Shown: positions 35,450 through 45,190, numbered from the stretch's first letter. The stretch: 64,000 nt of DNA from Peribacillus acanthi (GCF_003073175.1 NZ_QBBX01000009.1:110034-174033), one strand, 5' to 3'. Notes: generated by a model not told the origin, from the sequence alone. Numbers and translations are program-made.

Positions 35450-36391
35450 ATGGTTCAAGAAAAATGGGACAAAGTCATCGAAGCAGCTAAATTATATTAT
35501 TTACTTGATTATAACCAACATGATATTGCTGGGATTTTGGGGGTTTCCAGGCCGACTGTTTCTAGGATGTTAAAAATGGCAAAAGATGAGGGCATAGTAC
35601 AAATAACTATTCGTGACAATGGAGCCAACTCAGAAGAACTAGCAAAAGCAATCCAAGAGAAATATGGATTGAAAAAAGTGATAGTGTCTACAATCCCACA
35701 GTACCAAGATCTAACCCTAAAGTCACATCTCGGTCAAAGTGCAGCAGAGTATCTAAATAGTATTGTAAAAGATGGTGATATTGTAGGTGTTACATGGGGA
35801 ACGACGGTTTATCACACGGCTGTAGAATTAAAGCAGACATCGGTAAAGGATGTTACGGTTGTGCAATTAAAGGGCGGAGTCAGTCACTCTGAAACCAATA
35901 CGTACGCTTCTGAAATTTTGTATCTATTTGGCAAAGCGTTTAACACAACACCTTTAAATTTACCTCTTCCAGCTATAGTTGATCACGTTGTTGTAAAACA
36001 AGCGGTTATGGCAGATCGACATATTGGGAGGACTATCCAAATAGGAAAGAATTCAAACATTGCATTGTTCACTTGTGGTCCAATAAAGCATGATTCCCTC
36101 TTGTTTCAATTAGGATATTTTTCTGATGACGATTTAGAAATGATAGATAACAAAGCAGTGGGTGACATTTGTTCAAGATTCTTTGATGAAAATGGTCAAA
36201 TTTGTAATCCGAGTTTAAATGAAAGAACGTTGGGTATTGATTTAGAAGAATTAAAGCAAAAGGATTACTCGATACTCATTGCCGGAGGCGCTCAGAAAGT
36301 GGAATCTATCAATGCGGCTTTAAAGGGGAAGTTCGCTAATGTCCTAATCACTGATCAGTTTACTGCACAAATGTTAATAGAAATGAAATAA
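35450..36391 (+). CDS. deoR: DeoR, deoxyribonucleoside regulator (SorC family)
   Basis: 313 aa from ATG 35450, with GGAG eight bases upstream. GTG 35441 lies within that site. N-terminal helix-turn-helix (YNQHDIAGILGVSRPTVSRM, residues ~25-44), then the sugar-binding effector domain (GDIVGVTWGTT, LFTCGPI). It is the SorC-type repressor of the deoC-nup-pdp system, relieved by deoxyribose-5-phosphate. The operator copies upstream of itself and of deoC, and the neighbouring deoC, cdd and nupC, support the assignment. Confidence 0.93.
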   Translation: MVQEKWDKVIEAAKLYYLLDYNQHDIAGILGVSRPTVSRMLKMAKDEGIVQITIRDNGANSEELAKAIQEKYGLKKVIVSTIPQYQDLTLKSHLGQSAAEYLNSIVKDGDIVGVTWGTTVYHTAVELKQTSVKDVTVVQLKGGVSHSETNTYASEILYLFGKAFNTTPLNLPLPAIVDHVVVKQAVMADRHIGRTIQIGKNSNIALFTCGPIKHDSLLFQLGYFSDDDLEMIDNKAVGDICSRFFDENGQICNPSLNERTLGIDLEELKQKDYSILIAGGAQKVESINAALKGKFANVLITDQFTAQMLIEMK

Positions 36392-36396
36392 ATGAA

Positions 36397-36452
36397 GTTG
36401 AAACCCTGCAAACTTACTTGTTAGTGAAATTTTGTGGGGTTTCCAACTTTTT
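36397..36452 (+). terminator. Terminator of deoR
   Basis: GTTGAAACCCTGCAAA pairs with TTTTGTGGGGTTTCCAAC apart from small mismatches, then a T-run. Confidence 0.82.
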
Positions 36453-36505
36453 GTTTACAAAATTTCAATAAAATTATTTACATATGTTCATGTGGTTGGT
36501 ATAGT
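36452..36505 (+). promoter_or_regulatory. deoC promoter with DeoR operator
   Basis: ACAAAATTTCAAT ends a DeoR operator at 36452-36469 (14 of 18 to consensus). The promoter is TTTACA (36477-36482), 17-base spacer, TATAGT (36500-36505). The operator lies just upstream of the -35. Confidence 0.75.
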
Positions 36506-36629
36506 AATGATGTTTCAAAGAAAAACAGTAAATTCGTTTCATTTATATTTAAAGAATTCGTGCATGAAGACATGTTTTAGCGCAAACACTTTTATACATG
36601 AACTATTTCAAAAAAGGAAGTGTACTTAA

Positions 36630-37304
36630 ATGGAAAAAACTATCGGACAAATGATTGACCACACTTTGTTGAAACCAGAAGCGACAAAAGAACAAATCGT
36701 TAAACTATCTGAAGAAGCAAAAAAATATAAATTTGCATCTGTATGTGTTAATCCTACTTGGGTTAAAACAGCTGCAGAAGTTTTACACGATACTCCTGAA
36801 GTAAAAGTATGTACTGTTATCGGTTTCCCTCTTGGTGCAAACACTCCTGAGGTGAAAGCTTTTGAAACAACTAATGCAATCGAGAACGGCGCAGGCGAAG
36901 TTGATATGGTAATTAATATCGCTGCTCTAAAAGACAAAGACTATGAATTAGTTGAGCGCGACATTAAAGCTGTAGTAGATGCAGCTAAAGGTAAAGCACT
37001 TACGAAAGTAATCCTAGAAACGTGCTTGTTAACAAAAGAAGAAATTGTAAAAGCTTGTGAACTATCGGTTTCTGCTGGTGCAGACTTTGTTAAAACTTCT
37101 ACTGGCTTCTCTACTGGTGGAGCTACTGTTGAAGACGTTGAACTTATGAGAAAGATTGTTGGAGAAAACGTTGGCGTTAAAGCTTCAGGTGGAGTAAGAA
37201 GTCTTGAAGATGCACAAAATGTAGTGAAAGCAGGCGCTAACCGTATTGGAGCAAGCTCTGGTGTAGCTATCATGGAAGGTTTGACTTCTGATTCTTCGTA
37301 TTAA
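36630..37304 (+). CDS. deoC: Deoxyribose-phosphate aldolase
   Basis: 224 aa. Cleaves 2-deoxyribose-5-phosphate to glyceraldehyde-3-phosphate and acetaldehyde. Class I TIM barrel with Schiff-base Lys155 in FVKTSTGFS, start signature [10 protein letters not shown], and [12 protein letters not shown] near the C-terminus. AAGGAAG lies upstream of ATG 36630. It is the first structural gene under DeoR control, with a ~120-base leader. A hairpin separates it from cdd. Confidence 0.96.
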   Translation: MEKTIGQMIDHTLLKPEATKEQIVKLSEEAKKYKFASVCVNPTWVKTAAEVLHDTPEVKVCTVIGFPLGANTPEVKAFETTNAIENGAGEVDMVINIAALKDKDYELVERDIKAVVDAAKGKALTKVILETCLLTKEEIVKACELSVSAGADFVKTSTGFSTGGATVEDVELMRKIVGENVGVKASGGVRSLEDAQNVVKAGANRIGASSGVAIMEGLTSDSSY

Positions 37305-37314
37305 TAAAACAGAA

Positions 37315-37350
37315 GGAATGACCGATTTACATCGGTCATCCCTCTATTTT
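37315..37350 (+). terminator. Hairpin between deoC and cdd
   Basis: GGAATGACCGAT / ATCGGTCATCC stem followed by an interrupted T-run. Probably a partial terminator, allowing graded read-through into cdd-nupC, since no clear promoter precedes cdd. Confidence 0.7.
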
Positions 37351-37423
37351 TAGTATAGGAAGCGGATACATTCATGATATTTTGTAAGCCTTGACATTTT
37401 GAAAAATTTCCTGAAGGTGGTAA

Positions 37424-37825
<402 letters not shown>

Positions 37826-37892
37826 GTCATACAACATTATTTGCTAGACAACCAAACATCATTGGTAAATCTTACAACTTAGGAGAATACAC

Positions 37893-39074
37893 ATGAAATA
37901 TTTAATTGCATTATTAGGACTCGCAGTAGTTATTGGTCTTGCTTTCGTTGCAAGTAATAATAAGAAAAAAATAAAATATCGTCCAGTTATTATCATGGTT
38001 GTTATTCAAATTCTGCTTGCATTTCTTTTATTGAATACTAAATTCGGACTTATCTTAGTTAAAGGAATTGCAGCTGTATTTGAGAAATTATTGGAATATG
38101 CAGCTGAAGGTGTTAACTTTGTTTTTGGTGGTTTAACTAATGAAGGTGCATTCCCGTTTTTCTTAAATGTATTGTTACCAATCGTGTTCATTTCTGTATT
38201 AATTGGAATCCTTCAACATTTTAAAATTTTGCCATTCATCATGAAGGGCATCGGTTTGCTATTAAGTAAAGTAAATGGTATGGGGAAATTAGAATCTTAT
38301 AATGCGGTTGCCTCTGCAATGGTAGGTCAATCTGAGGTATTCATCACTGTTAAGAAGCAATTGGATGCACTTCCACCTCACCGTTTATATACACTTTGTG
38401 CTTCAGCAATGTCTACGGTATCAATGTCAATTGTTGGAGCTTACATGACAATGATTGAACCTAAATATGTCGTAACAGCTTTAGTTCTAAACTTATTTGG
38501 TGGATTTATTATTGCATCTGTAATCAATCCGTATGAAGTAGATGAAAAAGAAGACATTCTGATCGTTGCGGATGAAGAAAAACAAACATTCTTTGAAATG
38601 ATTGGAGAATACATTCTTGATGGTTTCAAAGTTGCTGTCATTGTTGCAGCAATGTTACTTGGGTTTGTTGCCTTAATTGCTGCGATTAACAACGTATTTG
38701 AATTAGCCATCGGAATTTCATTCCAACAAATTTTAGGATATATTTTTGCACCGGTTGCATTCATCATGGGTATACCAATGGCAGAAGCAGTAGCTGCTGG
38801 TGGTATTATGGCAACGAAGCTTGTTACAAACGAATTCGTAGCTATGATGAGTTTATCCGAAGTTGCCAAGTCATTTACACCTAGAACACTTGGAATTATC
38901 TCCGTATTCCTAGTTTCATTTGCGAATTTCTCATCAATCGGAATCATCGCTGGTGCAGTGAAAGGTCTAAGCGAGAAGCAAGGAAATGTTGTTGCTCGTT
39001 TTGGATTGAAACTGTTATTCGGGGCAACGCTTGTCAGCGTATTGTCTGGTATTATTGTAAGTATTGTATTGTAA
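37893..39074 (+). CDS. nupC: Concentrative nucleoside transporter NupC
   Basis: 393 aa, CNT family, cation-coupled nucleoside uptake in the cytoplasmic membrane. Multiple helices; landmarks [20 protein letters not shown] and TNEFVAMM are typical of CNT binding sites. TTAGGAGA precedes ATG 37893. It completes the deoC-cdd-nupC block. No pdp gene follows, unlike B. subtilis. Confidence 0.93.
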   Translation: MKYLIALLGLAVVIGLAFVASNNKKKIKYRPVIIMVVIQILLAFLLLNTKFGLILVKGIAAVFEKLLEYAAEGVNFVFGGLTNEGAFPFFLNVLLPIVFISVLIGILQHFKILPFIMKGIGLLLSKVNGMGKLESYNAVASAMVGQSEVFITVKKQLDALPPHRLYTLCASAMSTVSMSIVGAYMTMIEPKYVVTALVLNLFGGFIIASVINPYEVDEKEDILIVADEEKQTFFEMIGEYILDGFKVAVIVAAMLLGFVALIAAINNVFELAIGISFQQILGYIFAPVAFIMGIPMAEAVAAGGIMATKLVTNEFVAMMSLSEVAKSFTPRTLGIISVFLVSFANFSSIGIIAGAVKGLSEKQGNVVARFGLKLLFGATLVSVLSGIIVSIVL

Positions 39075-39081
39075 AGATAAA

Positions 39082-39120
39082 GAGAAAAGCATTTCCTTTT
39101 ATGGGAACTGCTTTTCTTGT
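39082..39120 (+). terminator. Terminator of nupC
   Basis: AGAAAAGCATTTCC pairs with GGGAACTGCTTTTCT, followed by TTGTTTT. Confidence 0.82.
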
Positions 39121-39133
39121 TTTAAAGGAGGCT

Positions 39134-39805
39134 ATGCGTGCTGCCACTATTGCTTGGCGCACTTACACCATGGGATATATCGGATTATTTTTATCTGGAG
39201 CAACTTTGTTTTTAAACGCATTAGTCATGTATGGTAAAGCAAACGCGAAAAGCGTCAGCTATTTTAATCTTTTTGTTGGGACACTTCAAATTATCATCCC
39301 TTTTTATCTTGTTCTAGTTTCTGAACAAACACCTTGGGATTTATATAACAATGCAGGAACATTCCTATTTGGATTAACGTACCTTTACGTAGGTTTTACT
39401 TTAATGCGAGATTTGGATGGTACAGGTTTAGGTTATTTCTCATTATGGGTGAGCATTATCGCTCTATTTTATACTATAGTTACCGTCGTGCATTTCCAAG
39501 ATTACGTATTGGCGACACACTGGTTCATGTGGGCATTCCTTTGGTTCTTGTTCTACCTATCCAATGCACTTGGTAAGGACATCAACACGTATATTGGGAA
39601 AGTTGCATTTGTGCAATCTTGGGTTACGCTTACCGTACCATCTATGCTATACTTCGTTGGACTTTGGACAGTAGACAGCATTCAGTTCTTATTTTTACTC
39701 ATTAGTATTGCATCAATGGTATATTTCGCAATGGCAGGATTGCCTTTAGTGAAAACTAGTAAGAAATCCACTCGAAAAAGCATGGAGCCACAGGGTGCAA
39801 ATTGA
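39134..39805 (+). CDS. AmiS/UreI-type amide or urea channel
   Basis: Six-helix membrane protein. The well-conserved start of the family is MGYIGLFLSGATLFLN at ATG 39170. ATG 39134 is only two bases after AAAGGAGG and would add 12 residues; the true start is uncertain. Further landmarks: GLTYLYVGF and HWFMWAFLWF. Family members let urea or short amides cross the membrane. No urease or amidase gene is adjacent, so the substrate is open. It lies between the nupC terminator and a convergent LysM gene. Confidence 0.78.
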   Translation: MRAATIAWRTYTMGYIGLFLSGATLFLNALVMYGKANAKSVSYFNLFVGTLQIIIPFYLVLVSEQTPWDLYNNAGTFLFGLTYLYVGFTLMRDLDGTGLGYFSLWVSIIALFYTIVTVVHFQDYVLATHWFMWAFLWFLFYLSNALGKDINTYIGKVAFVQSWVTLTVPSMLYFVGLWTVDSIQFLFLLISIASMVYFAMAGLPLVKTSKKSTRKSMEPQGAN

Positions 39806-39819
39806 TTAAAATAAGTAAT

Positions 39820-39876
39820 GAAAGGACCATCTGTAACAAGTCGGATCTCTAGACTTTTGCAAGATGGTCTTTTTTA
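39820..39876. terminator. Terminator between the channel gene and the LysM gene
   Basis: AAAGGACCATCT / AGATGGTCTTTT with an extended inner part. T-run on the plus strand. Confidence 0.8.
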
Positions 39877-39906
39877 GCATCGTTTACGCATATGTTCTTT
39901 ACACTT

Positions 39907-40695
39907 CTATTTAGCAGTTAATGTTCGTAAAGTATCAACGAGAACAGGGGTGATTCCTTCTGCTTCCTCATTATTAGTGAAATGAAGGGTAAAGCGAATA
40001 AGTTTCCCATTAACTGTTTTTACGACAATGTTCTGTGACAATTTCATATTGGAAGCATGCAAATAAAAATGAGAATTTTTATAAAAGGGATGCATATAAG
40101 GGTCTTTGATTTCAATCGCTTTACCGATTGGTTTTAAATAGTCGATAGAATTTTGTTTGACTTTTGTAAGATCAGAATTATGTGCCAATACTTCTATACG
40201 AACAAAACTACTGCTGTCTTTTTGGTGTTGAAGGATAAATCTCCTTGGTTCTTCGGCCACTAGTTCAAAGCCTTTTGGGAGTTTTGCATGTAAGGTAACC
40301 GTGTCTGGATTATAGGATGAATTGGAAGATGGAGTGGCATTAACGTGGAGCTTCTGATTAGGGTAAATTTTAGTCGTTTTTAATTTATTTAGTTTCTTCA
40401 TTTCCTCAACTGTCATCCCATGTGTCCTTGCAATTTTGTAAAGGGTATCCCCTTTTTTTACAATTATGGTTTTTGTAATGACAAGAGTCCGGCCGATCGG
40501 AATGATATTTGATGTCAATGAATTAATGACCTTTAAAGCATCTACGGTCGTTCCATGTTTTTTTGCTATGCTATAGAGTGTGTCTCCTTTTTTGATCGTA
40601 TATGTCGTTTGTTTAGCCTCAGCTACTGTTGAAAAACTTAGAATAGACGCTAGGGATAAAGATAGGACTGCCAAATGAATCTTTGTTTTTTTCAT
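39907..40695 (-). CDS. Secreted protein with two LysM domains
   Basis: 262 aa. Signal peptide ending near AEA (residue ~27). Two LysM peptidoglycan-binding repeats, each opening KKGDTLYSIA or KKGDTLYKIA, lie at residues ~30-75 and ~76-118. The C-terminal ~140 residues (LPKGFELVAEEPRRFILQ onwards) form a domain I do not recognise, with no catalytic motif visible. AAAGGAG precedes ATG 40695. Likely a wall-associated protein, possibly linked to the spore or sporulating cell. Confidence 0.8.
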   Translation of the reverse strand: MKKTKIHLAVLSLSLASILSFSTVAEAKQTTYTIKKGDTLYSIAKKHGTTVDALKVINSLTSNIIPIGRTLVITKTIIVKKGDTLYKIARTHGMTVEEMKKLNKLKTTKIYPNQKLHVNATPSSNSSYNPDTVTLHAKLPKGFELVAEEPRRFILQHQKDSSSFVRIEVLAHNSDLTKVKQNSIDYLKPIGKAIEIKDPYMHPFYKNSHFYLHASNMKLSQNIVVKTVNGKLIRFTLHFTNNEEAEGITPVLVDTLRTLTAK

Positions 40696-40851
40696 CTTTT
40701 TCGCTCCTTTAGTTTCGATACATTAGGGTAGACGTTAAATTCCTTCGTTTGTTACTCGTCCTAAAAAATTTCCGCTCCAGTCCATGCAACTATTTTTAAA
40801 TACTAAAGCTAATAGTATTTTCACTATAATAGTTGCAATGAAACTAAAAAG

Positions 40852-40888
40852 ATAAAAAAATACACCATGGAAATTGCATCATGGTGTG
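40852..40888 (-). terminator. Terminator of the L,D-transpeptidase gene
   Basis: ACACCATG / CATGGTGT hairpin with T(7) on the minus strand. Confidence 0.85.
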
Positions 40889-40892
40889 GAAT

Positions 40893-41663
40893 CTATTTGT
40901 TGAATAGAGCTATTTGAGTAGCAGGCCCCGCAATGCCATCTACCTTCAAGGAGTTTGCTTTTTGAAATTGCTTAACCGCACTCAAGGTTTCCTTTCCGAA
41001 AATACTATCAATCCGATTGATTTCATAGCCTAGTACTGTAAGCCTTGCTTGCAGAGATTTTACAGCGGATCCTTTACTACCAATCTTTAATGTGATTGCT
41101 TGTTTAGTCGGAACAACGTCAACTGGAAGGGATGTTAATCCATCCACTTTATAGCCATTAGTTGCTGCTATTGTTTGAAAACTATTTTTTGAAGTAGTAA
41201 TAATGACAGGTGTATTTGTTTTTATACGATTAAATAACCATTCTATGTTATTGTTATACATCCTGATACATCCAGCACTTACAAATTTTCCGATAGATGC
41301 AGAATTATTATTACCGTGTATAGCATAAGTGGTTCCCCACGTTCCTCTTGCATTAATTCCAAGCCATCGTTTACCTAAAGGATTCCTCGGATCTCCTCCC
41401 GGTATTTTTTCTTTATAATAGGGTCGGTTCTTTATTTTATTTACAATCTTAAAGCGCCCTTCAGGGGTGTAGGATGGCTTTTTTCCTGTTGCTACTTTAA
41501 ATGTTTTACTTAGCTTCCCATTTTCGTAATAAGCAAGTAAATTGGGTTGCTTATTTATGATAATCAGTTGATTGACTGGGTTAGAAGCTGCTTGTGAGAA
41601 TGAAGCAGGTAACCCCCATGCTAAACAAAGGATTACGAAGGCTACTAGCCATTTTTTAGACAC
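40893..41663 (-). CDS. L,D-transpeptidase with C-terminal peptidoglycan-binding domain
   Basis: 256 aa from GTG 41663, with TGGAGGG seven bases upstream. The frame extends 19 codons further but without a ribosome site. Signal peptide (residues ~1-23), YkuD catalytic domain (~28-150) with YAIHGNN and SAGCIRMY giving His and Cys, then a PG_binding_1 domain (~195-255, KGSAVKSLQARLTVLGY). A paralogue of the gene at 10979, sharing the block PGGDPRNPLG. Acts on peptidoglycan outside the cell. Confidence 0.9.
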   Translation of the reverse strand: MSKKWLVAFVILCLAWGLPASFSQAASNPVNQLIIINKQPNLLAYYENGKLSKTFKVATGKKPSYTPEGRFKIVNKIKNRPYYKEKIPGGDPRNPLGKRWLGINARGTWGTTYAIHGNNNSASIGKFVSAGCIRMYNNNIEWLFNRIKTNTPVIITTSKNSFQTIAATNGYKVDGLTSLPVDVVPTKQAITLKIGSKGSAVKSLQARLTVLGYEINRIDSIFGKETLSAVKQFQKANSLKVDGIAGPATQIALFNK

Positions 41664-41814
41664 ACCTTTTCCCTCCATTTTTGATTTGATTCTTGTTGTC
41701 TTTTTTACTCTATGAAGCAAACGGAGGAAAATTTACAATTATATTACAAGATATTACATGTTTGATTACAATTTCCTATAAAATACAAGTTTCTTTTATA
41801 GAATTATTATGTTA

Positions 41815-41945
41815 TAGTTAATGAGCGATGAGCTGATTTGCATAAGCCGGAGTACATGCATAATGCACGTATGGATGTGGCCGTACGGTACTTCGCCGCA
41901 AATTTACGCAAAAAGACGTCTGTGTATACAGGCGTCTTTTTCTTT
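41815..41945 (+). ncRNA. Candidate structured small RNA, resembling CsfG/ylbH-leader RNA
   Basis: A ~125-base non-coding block with a closing stem ATTTGC (41836-41841) / GCAAAT (41898-41903). The G/C-richer core contains CCGTACGGTACTTCGCCG. A strong terminator, AAAAGACG / CGTCTTTT (41911-41940), follows with a T-run. TATAGT at 41812-41817 could be a -10. The core resembles, from memory only, the conserved Bacillus RNA known as CsfG or ylbH leader. The 90-codon frame over it has no protein character. The next gene starts 230 bases away, so this looks like an independent RNA. Confidence 0.5.
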
Positions 41946-42176
41946 GTCTTTTTGTAATTTGGTAGAAAGAGGAATTTTTGATGAGATAACAAATATATTA
42001 GAAGGGCATATGCTGTATAGTTTAAAGACTGACTGGTCAGTTTCTAATAAACCACTATTAATAGTTAAGATGTATCACGGATTGATAATTTAGAAAATTT
42101 AAATAATAATTTGAAAGAATGGAAATATTATGTTTTAATTAAATAAACTACATAGTCATTTTAAAGGGGTGATTAA

Positions 42177-43022
42177 GTGAATAATGTGCCTTTAGTGGAT
42201 GAAAGGTATTTGAATGTTAGGGGCGAGGAGATTTATGTAAAAATTCTTGGTCATGGTGAACCATTAGTGTTTCTGCACGGAGGACCTGGAGGAGAACATC
42301 GTTATTTCTTGCCACATTTAGAGCCTCTTTCAGAACATTATCAATTAGTATTTTATGATCAGAGAGGCTGTGGAAATTCTAAAGAATCCTCTAATAAAGA
42401 AAGTTATACGATGGAGGAGGAAGTAGAGACACTAGAAGGCCTTCGTTCTAAATTTGGAATAACGAAACTGAATCTTATAGGTGAGTCGTGGGGATCCATG
42501 CTTGCTTTGCTTTATGGGTGTAAATATCCTGATAAAGTCAATAAGATATTTTTAACTGCTGCAGTTGGTCTTAAGGCTGATGACTATTTAAGTTTTGGAT
42601 CTGAATTAGAAAACAGACTAACTTCTGAAGAAAAGGTTAAAATCAATGAGCTCGTGACAGCCCTCAATAAAGGAGAGGTTGACGTAAAAGAGATTTTCAA
42701 AATTATAGATAAATATTATGTCTATAATCACGAAGCACTTAATTGGAAGACTCCTACGAAAAGCAACGCTGACGTAAATAAACATCTTGGCCAAGATATC
42801 ATCCAGAATTATGATTTAACGGATAAAATACACCTTTTGCGCGATATCCCTATTCTCATTGCACAAGGGGAGCATGACATTAAACGCCCGGAAAAGCTTA
42901 AAGAAGGATTATGCGACTATATCACTCAAGCTCAACTAGCAGTGATTTCTGAATGTGGACATTGGTCAGTGGTAGAGAAACCAAATGAATTAATGAAAAT
43001 TATAAAAGAATTTTTTAAATAA
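42177..43022 (+). CDS. Alpha/beta hydrolase, proline iminopeptidase-like
   Basis: 281 aa, S33-type fold. GTG 42177 follows AAGGGGTGA. HGGPGGEHRYF is the oxyanion region and GESWGSM holds the nucleophile Ser. An Asp in AQGEHDIKRPE and the His in CGHWSVVEKP complete the triad. Cytosolic, no signal peptide. It probably removes N-terminal residues from small peptides; proline specificity is inferred. It is followed 25 bases later by an M32 carboxypeptidase, a plausible peptide-degrading pair. Confidence 0.82.
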   Translation: MNNVPLVDERYLNVRGEEIYVKILGHGEPLVFLHGGPGGEHRYFLPHLEPLSEHYQLVFYDQRGCGNSKESSNKESYTMEEEVETLEGLRSKFGITKLNLIGESWGSMLALLYGCKYPDKVNKIFLTAAVGLKADDYLSFGSELENRLTSEEKVKINELVTALNKGEVDVKEIFKIIDKYYVYNHEALNWKTPTKSNADVNKHLGQDIIQNYDLTDKIHLLRDIPILIAQGEHDIKRPEKLKEGLCDYITQAQLAVISECGHWSVVEKPNELMKIIKEFFK

Positions 43023-43047
43023 ACTATCAATTCTTGGAGGTATTGGA

Positions 43048-44580
43048 ATGGAAGCAAAAGTAATCGATCAAACAATTGCTACAGCGTTGGAGAAATTTAA
43101 AGCTCTTGATGAGAAAATCAGTCATTTTTCAAGCATTTCGGGTTTAATCGGCTGGGATCAAAAAGTCATGGCACCTAAAAAGGGGAGAGGCCTCTTTGCA
43201 AAAGCTAGTGGAACGCTCCGTACAGAAGAGTTTAAACTGACGGTTTCTGATGAAATGGGTGAACTGTTAACTATTCTTACATCGCCTCAAGCTGAAGAGG
43301 TTCTTGACGTGGTATCCAAGGCTCAAGTAAGAGAACGAAAGAATGTCTATGACAGGGCAAAAAATATTCCTGCTGACCAATTTAAAGAATATGCTGTATT
43401 AACATCTCTTGCAAATGATGCATGGGAGGAAGCAAGAGCAAATAATGACTTTAATCACTTCCTACCTTTCTTAGAAAAGATTGTGGAATTCAATAAAAAG
43501 TTCATAGAAATATTTGGATACGAAAAACATCCTTATGACGCATTATTAAATGAATATGAACCAGGTCTAACAGTTGAGAAACTAGATCCGTTATTTGCAA
43601 AACTTAGAGAAACTAGCGTAGCGCTGTTAAAAAGAATTCGAAATTCGCCATACCAAACACCTGACGAGATTTTTGAACAATTATATGATGTAGGAAAACA
43701 AAAGGAATTTAATCAATATATTTTACCGATTATTGGTTTTGATATGGAAGCAGGTCGGCTGGATGAAACGGTACATCCATTTGCACAAACAATCAATACA
43801 GGAGACGTTAGGATTACAACTCGTTATTTAGAAAACAATGTTCGTTCTGCATTATTTGGCACTATTCATGAAGCTGGTCATGGAATTTATGAGCAGAATG
43901 TGAACCCGGATTTTGAAGGGACAGTTCTACAAAGTGGAGCTTCTTTCGGCATACATGAGTCTCAATCACGTTTCCTTGAAAACATGGTGGGTCGCAGTGA
44001 AGAATTTTGGACTTATTTCTATCCAAGGCTGCAAAGTTACTTTCCAGATCAATTAGCTAATGTGAAACTTGAGGATTTTTACCGTGCAATCAATAAGGTA
44101 GCCCCTTCCTTTATACGGGTAGAAGCAGATGAATTAACCTACAACCTGCACATCATGATTCGATATGAAATTGAAAAAGCATTGTTTGGTGGGGAAATTG
44201 AAGTCAAGGACCTACCTGTGATTTGGAACAATAAAATGGAGGAATATCTTGGTATAACTCCTGAAACAGACTCTAATGGAGTTCTACAAGATGTACATTG
44301 GTCATTTGGAGGGTTTGGATATTTCCCATCCTACTCGTTAGGTAACCTATATGCAGCACAAATTTTAAATACCATTCAAAAGGAAATCCCAGATTTTTAT
44401 ATGAATATCGAGAAAGGGGATTTCACAAAAATCCAAAGCTGGTTAAAAGAGAAAATTCATCAACATGGAAGATTACATTCTCCTAATGAACTAATAGTTA
44501 AAATAACAGGTGAAGAACTAAATGCGGAATTTCTTGTTGAATATTTAGAGAATAAGTATAGTAAAGTATATAATCTGTAA
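43048..44580 (+). CDS. M32 carboxypeptidase (Taq type)
   Basis: 510 aa, full length. Zinc motif H274-E275-A-G-H278 in TIHEAGHGIYEQ, followed by HESQSRFLENMVGRS, the family signature with the third ligand Glu region, and a later RVEADELTYNLHI. Broad-specificity removal of C-terminal residues in the cytosol. TTGGAGG precedes ATG 43048. Likely cotranscribed with the alpha/beta hydrolase gene upstream, ended by a terminator. Confidence 0.94.
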   Translation: MEAKVIDQTIATALEKFKALDEKISHFSSISGLIGWDQKVMAPKKGRGLFAKASGTLRTEEFKLTVSDEMGELLTILTSPQAEEVLDVVSKAQVRERKNVYDRAKNIPADQFKEYAVLTSLANDAWEEARANNDFNHFLPFLEKIVEFNKKFIEIFGYEKHPYDALLNEYEPGLTVEKLDPLFAKLRETSVALLKRIRNSPYQTPDEIFEQLYDVGKQKEFNQYILPIIGFDMEAGRLDETVHPFAQTINTGDVRITTRYLENNVRSALFGTIHEAGHGIYEQNVNPDFEGTVLQSGASFGIHESQSRFLENMVGRSEEFWTYFYPRLQSYFPDQLANVKLEDFYRAINKVAPSFIRVEADELTYNLHIMIRYEIEKALFGGEIEVKDLPVIWNNKMEEYLGITPETDSNGVLQDVHWSFGGFGYFPSYSLGNLYAAQILNTIQKEIPDFYMNIEKGDFTKIQSWLKEKIHQHGRLHSPNELIVKITGEELNAEFLVEYLENKYSKVYNL

Positions 44581-44585
44581 ATAAA

Positions 44586-44636
44586 AAAGCGTGCCCTTGC
44601 TAGCTTACTAGATTAAGGGTACGCTATTATTTTTCT
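44586..44636 (+). terminator. Terminator after the carboxypeptidase gene
   Basis: AGCGTGCCCTT / AAGGGTACGCT stem with a long loop, followed by a T-rich tract. Confidence 0.8.
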
Positions 44637-44673
44637 TATACGGCGTTATTTAGTAAATAAGGAAGTGAATATC

Positions 44674-44997
44674 TTGGAAAGCTTTACAGAAAGAGTTATT
44701 ACTATCATTCAACAAATACCATCTGGGAGAGTCATGACATATGGGCAAATTGCTAGACTTGCCGGCAGTCCTAGAGGAGCTAGGCAGGTGGTCCGAATTC
44801 TACATTCAATGAGCGATAAATACAACCTCCCCTGGCATAGAGTGATCAATTCAAAAGGTGAAATCGGGATTCAAAATGAAGAAGCGTTCTTTTATCAGAA
44901 ATCGACGCTACAGAATGAAGGAATCAAGTTCAGTGGTGAATCCTCTCTTAAACTAGAGAAATATCAATATGTCCCTGAGCATCCTTCATTTCAGTAA
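44674..44997 (+). CDS. Alkyltransferase-like (ATL) DNA-binding protein
   Basis: 107 aa from TTG 44674 (AAGGAAG eight bases upstream; GTG 44665 lies in that site). The fold is the C-terminal domain of O6-alkylguanine-DNA alkyltransferase, with the helix-turn-helix and Arg finger region GSPRGARQVVR. The active-site Cys of PCHRV is replaced by Trp54 (LPWHRVI). That change defines ATL proteins, which bind O6-alkylguanine and recruit nucleotide excision repair without repairing the base themselves. Confidence 0.88.
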   Translation: MESFTERVITIIQQIPSGRVMTYGQIARLAGSPRGARQVVRILHSMSDKYNLPWHRVINSKGEIGIQNEEAFFYQKSTLQNEGIKFSGESSLKLEKYQYVPEHPSFQ

Positions 44998-45145
44998 ACT
45001 TCTTCCTCGGAAATAATTTCAGTTCTAGTGTATCGGGGAACTAGTTTTTATTGGCTTGAGAAAAGTTGTTTTATTGGATGCAATAGGGAATAAGAGTGTT
45101 AGATTTATTGAAGATAGGGAGTAAATAACCGTAAATATAAATAAT

Positions 45146-45190
45146 CAAAAAAGCCATTCGAAAGTAATAAACGATCGAATGGCTTTTTTA
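45146..45190. terminator. Strong bidirectional hairpin in the gap before the S-layer gene
   Basis: AAAAAAGCCATTCGA pairs with TCGAATGGCTTTTTT. It lies about 150 bases after the ATL gene, within a 618-base gap without a gene, and just before repeat copy 1. Confidence 0.8.

Noticed and set aside
41821-42093. 90-codon plus-strand frame
   Set aside because: It runs through the structured RNA and its terminator, lacks a ribosome site and has no protein-like composition.
42081-42100. CodY box before the alpha/beta hydrolase gene
   Set aside because: About 11 of 15 matches in a very AT-rich tract, no better than expected by chance.
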